From Frondihabitans sp. (GTDB lineage: Bacteria > Actinomycetota > Actinomycetes > Actinomycetales > Microbacteriaceae), in contig JAODMX010000212.1 of assembly GCA_025464735.1 (NCBI GenBank), positions 1-5,523 on the forward strand: DNA of 5,523 bases, written 5' to 3'. Made by a program: the position numbers and the translations under genes. Below the pieces are notes generated by a model. It had not been told where the DNA came from, did not search any database, and was given only the letters and a program-made list of their open reading frames with translations. Below, in pieces: positions 1 through 4,988 of this stretch (its first letter is position 1; every line of letters starts with the position of its first letter).

Positions 1-584
1 TCGGAGCGGCACCCGTGGATGTCGCCGATCGCGTCGAATGGTCCGTGCTCCTCGCGGCGGTCGGTGAGCAGTGGCTCCCGAACGAACTCCGCGGCGGCGA
101 TCTCATCGAGGCCTGACAGTACATGCACGCGGCGGAACCCCTCCTTGCCGAGGTGCTTGAGGGAGCGGCGGAGCTGGTCGTGTTGCCGCTTCACCACGGA
201 GGCGCCGAACGTGCGGTCGGAACGCTCGACGTTGCGCGCGACGCACACGCTCTGCGGCACGTCCAGGACCACGGCGACGGGCAGCACATCGTGTTCGCGG
301 GCGAGCGATATGAGGGATCGTCGGGCGTCTGGTTGGACGTTGGTTGCGTCGATCACGGTCAACAGTCCGGCGTCGAGTCGCTTGCCGGCGACGAAACGCA
401 GCGCTTCGAAGGCGGCGGGCGTGGCGGCCTGGTCGTTTTCGTCGCCAGACACGAGACCGCGGAAGAAGTCGCTCGACAGTGTCTCGAACGGCCCGAAATG
501 CGTGGCAGCGAACGTTGACTTGCCGGAGCCGGAGGCTCCGATGAGCACGACGAGCGACATGTCGGGGATGGGGAGGCGGGTCAT
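1..584 (-). CDS. pnkp: Pnkp polynucleotide kinase-phosphatase(-ligase), N-terminal part
   Basis: Cytosolic RNA end-healing and sealing enzyme, the partner of Hen1. In the known family an N-terminal kinase phosphorylates 5'-OH RNA ends, a central metallophosphoesterase removes 2',3'-cyclic phosphate or 3'-phosphate, and a C-terminal adenylyltransferase seals. Only 194 residues are visible, against a family length of about 850, because the gene runs off the left edge. A P-loop, GASGSGKST, lies at residues 16-24 (K22, S23). It is followed by SSDFFRG (D39, R42), matching the general-base and substrate-binding region of the clostridial enzyme, and by an arginine-rich stretch at 116-140 that fits a lid. 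At 187-192 comes GDIHGC, the first metal-binding motif of the phosphatase domain (D188, H190), so the second domain begins just at the edge. The ATG at 584 overlaps the hen1 stop as ATGA, implying one transcript and translational coupling. The kinase shows no lesion; the ligase domain cannot be checked. The family call is very secure. Confidence 0.93.
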   Translation of the reverse strand, partial: MTRLPIPDMSLVVLIGASGSGKSTFAATHFGPFETLSSDFFRGLVSGDENDQAATPAAFEALRFVAGKRLDAGLLTVIDATNVQPDARRSLISLAREHDVLPVAVVLDVPQSVCVARNVERSDRTFGASVVKRQHDQLRRSLKHLGKEGFRRVHVLSGLDEIAAAEFVREPLLTDRREEHGPFDAIGDIHGCRS

Positions 585-2008
585 CGGCGGGTCGCCTTTC
601 GGAACAGAGCGAGTTGGGTGGGCGAGCCAAGCACAGGGTGGACGTCGCCGACGGTCCGGTACTCGACCGTGTAGCCGTTGCGGGCGCCGACACCGTCCGC
701 CCAGGTCGCGAACTCGGCGCGTGACCACTCGAACCGGTGGTCGGCGTGCCGGAACTCGCCCGCGGGCAGCGAGCCGAAGAGTGCGTTGTAGTCGCTGTTG
801 GGTGTCGTGACGACGATCGCCTGCGGGGCGGCTGCCCCGAAGACCGACGATTCGAGGGCAGGCAGGCGCTCCGGGTCGACGTGCTCGATGATCTCCATCA
901 GCACCAGCGCGTCGAGGTCTTTGATGCGGTCGTCCTGGTACGTGACAGACGACTGCAGCAACCGCACCCTCTCGCGTTGCCGGTCGCTCGCCTCGCGAAG
1001 GTTGAGCGCACGCTCGGCTCGGGCAAGGACGCTCGCCGAGACGTCGGTGCCGATCACTGTCGTGAATGCCGGATCCGTGACCAGGCGCCGGAGGAGCGCG
1101 CCCTCACCGCACCCCACGTCCGCCACCGTGTGCGCTTCGACGTCGCGGAGCGCGGCGATCACCGCGTCCGCGCGCTGGGGTGCCAGCGGGGCCGGGCGTG
1201 CCTCGGCAGCGTCGTGCCCGGGAGTCGGCGCTGGCTTGAGTATGTCGTCGAGCGCGCTCAGCCGGGCATCGATAGCCAGCAGCTCCGTCGCCTGCTCGAC
1301 CATCGACCGCTGGTGCGCCAGGTAGCGGCGGGTGATGAGCTCACGCTCCGGGTGGTCGGGCAGCCAACCGTCACCGGCGCGGAGCAGCTTGCCGACCTCG
1401 TCATCGGACACCCAGTAGTGCTTGGCGTCATCGAGAACCGGCAGCAGCACGTAGAGGTGGCGCAGAGCCTCGCCGAGTCGGACGTTGCCCCGCAGCGAGA
1501 CGTCCACGTATGCCGAGTCACCCCACTCGGGGTAGTCCGGATCCAGCGGAATCGCCGTTGCGTCGACCGTCCAGCCGAGCGGTTCGAACAGTCGCGAAAT
1601 CAGGTCTTCGGCGTCATGACCGCGGGAAGGCACGGCCGCCACCGTCATCTCCAGCGGCAGGCGAGCTGCCGCCAACTCGGGGAACGACTCGCTGGTGCCG
1701 TTCATCGCGGTGCGGAAAACTTGCCCGAGCGCCGCGGCGACCATCGACGAGGACGCGTACGGGCGGTCGTTCACATAGCGCGCGAGCGTCGCCGAGTCGC
1801 TTCCTCGGAATCGCTTGTCGCGGACCAGGCCGATCGCATCGACTTCGAGAAGCATCGCCACGGTGCAGCGCTCGTCTGACACCTCAGGGTAGAAGACGTG
1901 CGCTGTTCCGACGCTGAGCGAGAATGCCTGTGCACGATCGGGGTGCTTGCGGAGAAGGTGGCTCAGGTTGGACGCGGTAGGCGCAGTCGAGGTGACAGTG
2001 ACGAGCAT
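581..2008 (-). CDS. hen1: Hen1, 3'-terminal RNA ribose 2'-O-methyltransferase of bacterial RNA repair
   Basis: A 475-residue protein, close to the roughly 465 of clostridial Hen1. Known role: it methylates the 2'-OH at the 3' end of cleaved RNA before Pnkp seals it, protecting the mended site from renewed ribotoxin cutting, and its N-terminal half activates the Pnkp ligase. Residues 1-250 match the Hen1 N-terminal ligase-associating region (LLRKHPDRAQAFSLSVGTAHVFYPE starts near 18 and is strongly family-like; shown only as a landmark). A proline/alanine-rich linker lies at about 257-280. The methyltransferase domain follows, with SAM-binding DVGCGEG at 297-303, MEIIEH at 371-376 (E372, E375, H376, the expected metal ligands), TTPNSDYN at 401-408, and HADHRFEW at 421-428 supplying the remaining histidine. 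All signature residues are present, so the enzyme looks intact. The ATG at 2008 is chosen because the family homology starts exactly there and AAGGA lies 5 bases upstream; the frame stays open to 2158, but that extension lies inside the divergent gene and looks unrelated. pnkp follows with a 4-base overlap. Confidence 0.95.
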   Translation of the reverse strand: MLVTVTSTAPTASNLSHLLRKHPDRAQAFSLSVGTAHVFYPEVSDERCTVAMLLEVDAIGLVRDKRFRGSDSATLARYVNDRPYASSSMVAAALGQVFRTAMNGTSESFPELAAARLPLEMTVAAVPSRGHDAEDLISRLFEPLGWTVDATAIPLDPDYPEWGDSAYVDVSLRGNVRLGEALRHLYVLLPVLDDAKHYWVSDDEVGKLLRAGDGWLPDHPERELITRRYLAHQRSMVEQATELLAIDARLSALDDILKPAPTPGHDAAEARPAPLAPQRADAVIAALRDVEAHTVADVGCGEGALLRRLVTDPAFTTVIGTDVSASVLARAERALNLREASDRQRERVRLLQSSVTYQDDRIKDLDALVLMEIIEHVDPERLPALESSVFGAAAPQAIVVTTPNSDYNALFGSLPAGEFRHADHRFEWSRAEFATWADGVGARNGYTVEYRTVGDVHPVLGSPTQLALFRKATRR

Positions 2009-2013
2009 AGAGA

Positions 2014-2018
2014 TCCTT
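2014..2018 (-). promoter_or_regulatory. Ribosome binding site of hen1
   Basis: AAGGA on the minus strand, 5 bases before the ATG at 2008. It decides the start: the frame could be extended upstream, but only this ATG has both a good Shine-Dalgarno match and the conserved Hen1 N-terminus directly after it. Confidence 0.7.
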
Positions 2019-2042
2019 GGATCGGTCGGACGGTAGCCGATC

Positions 2043-2048
2043 AGTCTA
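2043..2048 (-). promoter_or_regulatory. Candidate -10 element for the hen1-pnkp operon
   Basis: TAGACT on the minus strand fits the TANNNT pattern and would start transcription near 2036, giving a leader of about 28 bases that contains the hen1 ribosome binding site. No convincing -35 hexamer is visible 16-18 bases upstream. Directly downstream, GATCGG (2020-2025) and CCGATC (2037-2042) form an inverted repeat that would lie in the early transcribed region. Assignment rests on pattern and position only. Confidence 0.35.
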
Positions 2049-2107
2049 AGGCTCACCGACAGCGCGCATCGAGCAGGATCCGAGAAGCGCGGCTCCGGAC
2101 CGCGAGC

Positions 2108-2113
2108 TAAAGT
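2108..2113 (+). promoter_or_regulatory. Candidate -10 element of a leaderless promoter for the VOC gene
   Basis: TAAAGT matches TANNNT and ends 7 bases before the ATG at 2121, the spacing expected when transcription starts on the A of the start codon. In agreement, there is no Shine-Dalgarno sequence before this ATG. No clear -35 hexamer is seen around 2085-2090. Leaderless genes of this layout are common in actinobacteria. Confidence 0.5.
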
Positions 2114-2120
2114 CGCGGTC

Positions 2121-2531
2121 ATGACAATCGCACTGCAGTACTGCAACATCACCGTCAACGACGTCGATGAGTCGATCGAGTTCTACCGCGACGCCCTGGG
2201 ACTCACTGTGAGTAACGACGTCGCGGGAGGCGGATTCCGCTGGGTCACTCTCGCCAGCCCGATACAGCCGGGAATCGGGATCGTGCTCTCCGAGCCGCAC
2301 GCCGGACGCACGGAGGCCGACGGCGATGCGATGCAGGAGCTCCTCACCAAGGGCGTCCTGCCGATGCTCGTCTTCTCGACCAACGACGTCGACGCGCTCT
2401 TCGAGACGGTCAGTGCGACGGGTGCCGAGGTGCTCCAGGAGCCGATCGATCAGCAGTGGGGCCCACGCGATTGCGCGTTCCGCGATCCGTCGGGCAACAC
2501 CGTGCGCATCTCGCAGTCACCCGCGGCCTGA
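2121..2531 (+). CDS. VOC-superfamily (glyoxalase/bleomycin-resistance fold) protein
   Basis: A 136-residue single-unit protein of the vicinal oxygen chelate superfamily, built from two beta-alpha-beta-beta-beta repeats. The first begins at residues 5-27 (ITVNDVDESIEFYRDALGL contains the hallmark V-x-D and FYRDALG). The second begins near 77 with LVFSTNDVDALFE, and the protein ends in the typical FRDPSGNTVRIS at about 121-132. Many relatives use a histidine early in strand one and a glutamate after the DPxGN turn as metal ligands; here those places hold Y/C (7-8) and R/I (about 129-130), so it may be a metal-free binding protein rather than a lyase or dioxygenase. Substrate unknown. It is transcribed divergently from hen1 and an APH-fold kinase gene follows 28 bases downstream on the same strand, suggesting co-transcription. 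The ATG at 2121 has no Shine-Dalgarno sequence but a well-placed -10 element, implying leaderless translation. The family is certain, the function is not. Confidence 0.9.
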   Translation: MTIALQYCNITVNDVDESIEFYRDALGLTVSNDVAGGGFRWVTLASPIQPGIGIVLSEPHAGRTEADGDAMQELLTKGVLPMLVFSTNDVDALFETVSATGAEVLQEPIDQQWGPRDCAFRDPSGNTVRISQSPAA

Positions 2532-2559
2532 CCGACCGGCACCCTGCCAGACTGCCTCG

Positions 2560-3450
2560 ATGGAGATCGATGTCGCCCTCGTGTCCGCCCTCGTGGCGGA
2601 GCAGTTCCCGGAGTGGTCGGACCGTCCGGTGGTTCCTGTCGAGCGGGGCGGGTGGGACAACCGAACGTTCCGCCTTGGCGACGACCTGAGTGTTCGGCTC
2701 CCGAGCGCGGCGCACTACGTGCCCCAGATCGAGAAGGAGCAGCGCTGGCTTCCGCTGTTGGCGCGGCACCTGCCGCTGCCGATCCCCGCTCCCGCGGCCC
2801 TCGGGCGACCGAACGATTCCTTTCCGTTCCCCTGGTCGGTGTATCGCTGGATCCGGGGGCACGAGGCATCGTCCGCCCCGCTCGTCGACGGGGTGGGCAT
2901 TGCCGCGGATCTCGCCGCATTCCTCGCTGCCCTCCAGCAGATCGACACGACCGGCGCTCCCGAACCGGGCGAGCACAACTTCTTTCGCGGCGGTTCCCTG
3001 ACCGTCTACGACGCGCAGGCGCGAGAGGCCATCGCGGCCCTCGCCGGAACGGGAACGTTCGACGCCGACGCAGCCGAGGCGGTGTGGGACGCTGCACTGG
3101 CCGCGAAGTGGACCGGCCCTCCGGTGTGGTTCCACGGGGACGTCAGTACCGGCAACCTGCTGGTCGACGATCTGGGCGCGCTCTCGGCCGTCATCGACTT
3201 CGGCGGTATGGGCGTAGGCGACCCCGCCTGCGACCTCGTCATCGCGTGGCAGCTCTTCGACGACGAGTCGCGGGAGATCTTCCGCAGGCTCGTGCCCGGA
3301 GATGACGGCGTCTGGGCGCGAGCCCGAGGCTGGTCCCTGTGGAAGGCGATGATCGTGGCTGCGGGATTCTCGGGCACGGTGTCGCCGCCGCCGGGTCGCT
3401 CACGAATGGTGATCGAGCGCGTGCTCGACGACCATCACCGGTACGCCTGA
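2560..3450 (+). CDS. Aminoglycoside-phosphotransferase-family small-molecule kinase
   Basis: A 296-residue cytosolic protein with the APH/choline-kinase fold, normal in length for the family. The N-lobe shows GGWDNRTFRLG at 30-40 (nucleotide-loop equivalent) and VRLPS at 45-49, where many relatives of this subgroup carry R in place of the usual kinase lysine. A hinge-like WSVYRWIRG lies at 92-100. The catalytic loop WFHGDVSTGNLLV at 190-202 supplies H192, D194 (catalytic base) and N199, and IDFGGMGVGDPACDL at 212-226 supplies the metal-binding D213 plus the conserved D221 and D225. The active site therefore looks intact. Family members phosphorylate aminoglycosides, macrolides or sugar-like metabolites; the sequence does not tell which, and most chromosomal actinobacterial copies have no known substrate. 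The ATG at 2560 is chosen because the conserved N-terminus starts there, though no clear ribosome binding site precedes it. The 28-base gap after the VOC gene suggests a two-gene transcript. It converges on the gene at 3466-3822. Confidence 0.9.
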   Translation: MEIDVALVSALVAEQFPEWSDRPVVPVERGGWDNRTFRLGDDLSVRLPSAAHYVPQIEKEQRWLPLLARHLPLPIPAPAALGRPNDSFPFPWSVYRWIRGHEASSAPLVDGVGIAADLAAFLAALQQIDTTGAPEPGEHNFFRGGSLTVYDAQAREAIAALAGTGTFDADAAEAVWDAALAAKWTGPPVWFHGDVSTGNLLVDDLGALSAVIDFGGMGVGDPACDLVIAWQLFDDESREIFRRLVPGDDGVWARARGWSLWKAMIVAAGFSGTVSPPPGRSRMVIERVLDDHHRYA

Positions 3451-3471
3451 CCGGCGACGTTCGGGTCAGGC
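3445..3471. terminator. Candidate bidirectional terminator hairpin between convergent genes
   Basis: GCCTGACC (3445-3452) and GGTCAGGC (3464-3471) are perfect 8-bp inverted repeats with an 11-base loop. The hairpin spans the whole 15-base gap and includes both stop codons, TGA at 3448-3450 on plus and its mirror at 3466-3468 on minus. There is no T-run on either side, so if it terminates it does so by an L-shaped or U-less mechanism, as is often seen in actinobacteria. Termination is inferred; the repeat itself is directly visible. Confidence 0.5.
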
Positions 3472-3822
3472 CGGCCGGAACCGAAGCGCCGACCACACCT
3501 CGTCGAGGGAGATCTGACGAACCGGGCGGGTTCCCAGCTGCCGCAGATGCGCGGCGAGGGAGTCGCGGGCCAGATCTGTTCCGAGCTGACCCGCCTTCGG
3601 ATACGCCACCCAGGTGAGGTGATCGCTCTGGGCCGATGCGGCGATCCGCGCCTCCTGCGTCTGGAGGATTTCGCGGTTGGTCACGAACACGAGAAGCGCG
3701 GCGTCGTCGCTCGGTTCCGACGTCACGTCGATGCCGCCGAGGAGGGGCAGGATCTCGTCGGGGACGAGGGCGGCCTCGACCGCCTGGCCCGGTTTCAACT
3801 GGAGTTTCGCACGCAGTTCCAC
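3466..3822 (-). CDS. Small conserved protein of unknown function
   Basis: A 118-residue soluble protein with no signal peptide or membrane segment. I recognise it only as a conserved actinobacterial type with unassigned role. It begins with KLQLKPGQ at 6-13, has a hydrophobic strand AALLVFVTN at 41-49, then LTWVAYPKAGQLGTDLARD at 69-87, and ends in VRQISLDEVWSALRFRP at 101-117. The order KPGQ, hydrophobic strand with a loop, and a W/P-K-G-rich strand resembles the layout of the DUF3052-type proteins, but I cannot confirm membership. The start is GTG at 3822, where the KPGQ-containing N-terminus begins. There is no Shine-Dalgarno sequence, but a TAGGGT element sits 6 bases before it, pointing to leaderless expression. 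It lies 9 bases after the LacI gene, so readthrough from that gene is also possible. Real gene status is supported by the conserved-looking motifs and the fit to its neighbours' boundaries. Confidence 0.8.
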   Translation of the reverse strand: MELRAKLQLKPGQAVEAALVPDEILPLLGGIDVTSEPSDDAALLVFVTNREILQTQEARIAASAQSDHLTWVAYPKAGQLGTDLARDSLAAHLRQLGTRPVRQISLDEVWSALRFRPA

Positions 3823-3828
3823 GGCAAC

Positions 3829-3834
3829 ACCCTA
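3829..3834 (-). promoter_or_regulatory. Candidate -10 element of a leaderless promoter, overlapping the LacI stop codon
   Basis: TAGGGT on the minus strand fits TANNNT and ends 6 bases before the GTG at 3822, the leaderless spacing. Its first three bases are the TAG stop codon of the LacI-family gene. The same TAGGGT-to-start layout is common in high-GC actinobacteria. No clear -35 is visible. It would let the small downstream gene be expressed independently of the repressor gene. Confidence 0.5.
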
Positions 3835-4866
3835 GACGCTCCGGGGAGCTGGGCCCGTGCTCTCGCGGATGATCAGAGTTCGGGGGTCCGCAGCGACGTT
3901 CGTGACCGGCTTCCCCTCGATCGCGTCGAGAAGGAGGGCAGCCGCCTTGGCTCCGAGAGAGCGGGGCGACGTCGAGACCGTCGTGAGCGACGGGCGAATG
4001 TACGTGCCGAGGGCCGTGCCGTCGAAGCCTGCGACCGAGAGATCGCCGGGAACGTCGAATCCCAGGTCGCCCGCACGGGCCATGAATCCGGCGGCCGTGA
4101 GGTCGTTGGCGCAGAAGACGGCCGTCGGGCGGGAGCCGGCATCCTGTGAGTCGGTGAGGAGCGCCGAGGCGGCCGCGGCCCCACCGGCGTAGGTGAAGTC
4201 GCCCTCGACGACGATGTCGTCGCGAATGCCCCGCGAACGGAGCGCGGCTCGCCACACGTCTCGCCGCTGATTGGCGTGGACGAACTCCGCCGGGCCGCTG
4301 ACGTGCGCGAATCGCCGATGCCCGAGCGAGTAGAGGTGGGAGACGAGGTCGTGGAGGGAGGCGGTGTTGTCCTGGACGACGGCGGGGGACCACTCGCTCG
4401 GCGACTCCGTGATCGCAACGGCCGGCAACTGGAGCTCGCGAAGGAGGGGGAACCGGGGATCTTCGACCGTGATCTCCGAGAGGAAGACACCGTCGACCCG
4501 GCGGTCGAGCGCCATTCGCCGGTAGCGGTCGGTGTTCTCGTCGGCCGTCGTGCTCATCTGCAGAACGAGCGCGTAGCCGCGGCCGGCCAGGACCGACTCG
4601 ATGCCACCGAGGAACCCGCCGAAGAACGGGTCCTCTTCGAAGACGTCGGGGTCGCGACTGACGATGAGCCCCACGGTGTAGGCACGCTTGGCCGACAGGC
4701 TCTTTCCGCGGAGAGAGGCGACGAAGCCGAGGTCGCGTGCCGCCTCCTGGATCCGGATCCGGGTGGCCTCCGAGACACCGGGGCGATCGTTGAGGGCGCT
4801 CGAGACGGAACTGATGGCGACTCCGGCGCGTTCCGCCACGTCGACGATGGTCACTCGACGAGTCAT
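3832..4866 (-). CDS. LacI-family transcriptional repressor of the adjacent sugar-uptake operon
   Basis: A 344-residue DNA-binding repressor of normal LacI length. The N-terminal helix-turn-helix at about 5-50 reads TIVDVAERAGVAISSVSSALN, then PGVSEATRIRIQEAARDLGF. The hinge follows at about 51-61 (GKSLSAKRAYTVG instead of the more usual AR-x-L). The periplasmic-binding-protein-like sensor domain covers about 63-340, with FCANDLTAAGF at 251-261 and LSVAGFDG at 276-283, the usual ligand-pocket landmarks, and ends in RESTG. Sugar binding is expected to release or change operator binding. The ATG at 4866 has GGAAGG 8 bases upstream. It is divergent from a sugar-type solute-binding protein gene, and the shared gap carries two palindromes of the LacI type, so local control and autorepression are likely. 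The inducer cannot be read from the sequence. Its TAG stop overlaps a putative promoter for the next gene. Confidence 0.95.
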   Translation of the reverse strand: MTRRVTIVDVAERAGVAISSVSSALNDRPGVSEATRIRIQEAARDLGFVASLRGKSLSAKRAYTVGLIVSRDPDVFEEDPFFGGFLGGIESVLAGRGYALVLQMSTTADENTDRYRRMALDRRVDGVFLSEITVEDPRFPLLRELQLPAVAITESPSEWSPAVVQDNTASLHDLVSHLYSLGHRRFAHVSGPAEFVHANQRRDVWRAALRSRGIRDDIVVEGDFTYAGGAAAASALLTDSQDAGSRPTAVFCANDLTAAGFMARAGDLGFDVPGDLSVAGFDGTALGTYIRPSLTTVSTSPRSLGAKAAALLLDAIEGKPVTNVAADPRTLIIRESTGPAPRSV

Positions 4867-4874
4867 CTCTGCCG

Positions 4875-4880
4875 CCTTCC
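4875..4880 (-). promoter_or_regulatory. Ribosome binding site of the LacI-family gene
   Basis: GGAAGG on the minus strand, 8 bases before the ATG at 4866. It supports this start; the upstream ATG at 4898 is out of frame. Confidence 0.6.
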
Positions 4881-4904
4881 GGCACCCCGGTGGTGCATTC
4901 TCCC

Positions 4905-4910
4905 AGCCTA
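4905..4910 (-). promoter_or_regulatory. Candidate -10 element of the LacI-family gene
   Basis: TAGGCT on the minus strand fits TANNNT and would start transcription near 4898, giving a leader of about 30 bases with the GGAAGG site. It abuts the left operator (4911-4926), which would fall in its -10/-35 spacer, so a bound repressor would block its own promoter. No strong -35 is seen. Confidence 0.4.
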
Positions 4911-4926
4911 ACCGAAGCGTTTCGGT
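4911..4926. promoter_or_regulatory. LacI-type operator, left copy (one mismatch)
   Basis: ACCGAAGCGTTTCGGT is a 16-bp palindrome around a central CG with one mismatched pair (G4917 against T4920). It shares the CCGAA-N-CG-TTTCGG core with the perfect copy at 4951-4964, centre-to-centre 39 bp. The central CG with inward A/T-rich arms is the usual LacI/PurR-family operator form. It lies upstream of the importer promoter and against the repressor's own -10 element. Confidence 0.85.
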
Positions 4927-4936
4927 AATTGTGGTG

Positions 4937-4942
4937 TATGGT
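4937..4942 (+). promoter_or_regulatory. Candidate -10 element of the solute-binding-protein operon
   Basis: TATGGT fits TANNNT and lies between the two operators. Transcription would begin near 4949, so the right operator would occupy about +1 to +15 and the left one would cover the -35 zone (about 4914-4919, no good consensus). Repressor at either site would block initiation. Confidence 0.5.
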
Positions 4943-4950
4943 CGTCTTTG

Positions 4951-4964
4951 CCGAAACGTTTCGG
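4951..4964. promoter_or_regulatory. LacI-type operator, right copy (perfect palindrome)
   Basis: CCGAAACGTTTCGG is a perfect 14-bp palindrome around CG. It lies 24 bases before the start codon of the solute-binding protein and just downstream of the candidate -10 element. Together with the imperfect copy at 4911-4926 it forms a paired operator, the expected target of the divergent LacI-family regulator. Confidence 0.9.
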
Positions 4965-4976
4965 TGTTTGTGAACG

Positions 4977-4982
4977 AAGGAG
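4977..4982 (+). promoter_or_regulatory. Strong ribosome binding site of the solute-binding protein
   Basis: AAGGAG, 6 bases before the ATG at 4989. It is the best Shine-Dalgarno match in the window, fitting a binding protein that must be made in excess over its transporter. Confidence 0.8.
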
Positions 4983-4988
4983 TTCAGC

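Noticed and set aside
737..1879. A 380-codon open frame on the plus strand antisense to hen1
   Set aside because: It lies wholly inside hen1, is composed like an antisense shadow and shows no family motif.
2009..2158. N-terminal extension of Hen1 by 50 residues to a TTG at 2158
   Set aside because: It lies partly inside the divergent VOC gene, has no Hen1-like sequence, and the ATG at 2008 has a good ribosome binding site. Its resemblance to the VOC N-terminus (LQYC) simply reflects the palindromic DNA at 2134-2145.
2326..2559. Upstream extension of the APH-family gene to 2326
   Set aside because: It would overlap most of the VOC gene in another frame; the added residues are serine/arginine-rich and the family N-terminus starts at 2560.
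2581..2583. GTG at 2581 as the start of the APH-family gene
   Set aside because: The nearest GGAG is 15 bases away, too far, and the residues from 2560 look like the conserved family N-terminus.
4896..4898. Alternative ATG for the LacI-family gene at 4898, near the predicted transcription start
   Set aside because: It is out of frame with the repressor (32 bases from the true ATG), so it cannot be a leaderless start for it.
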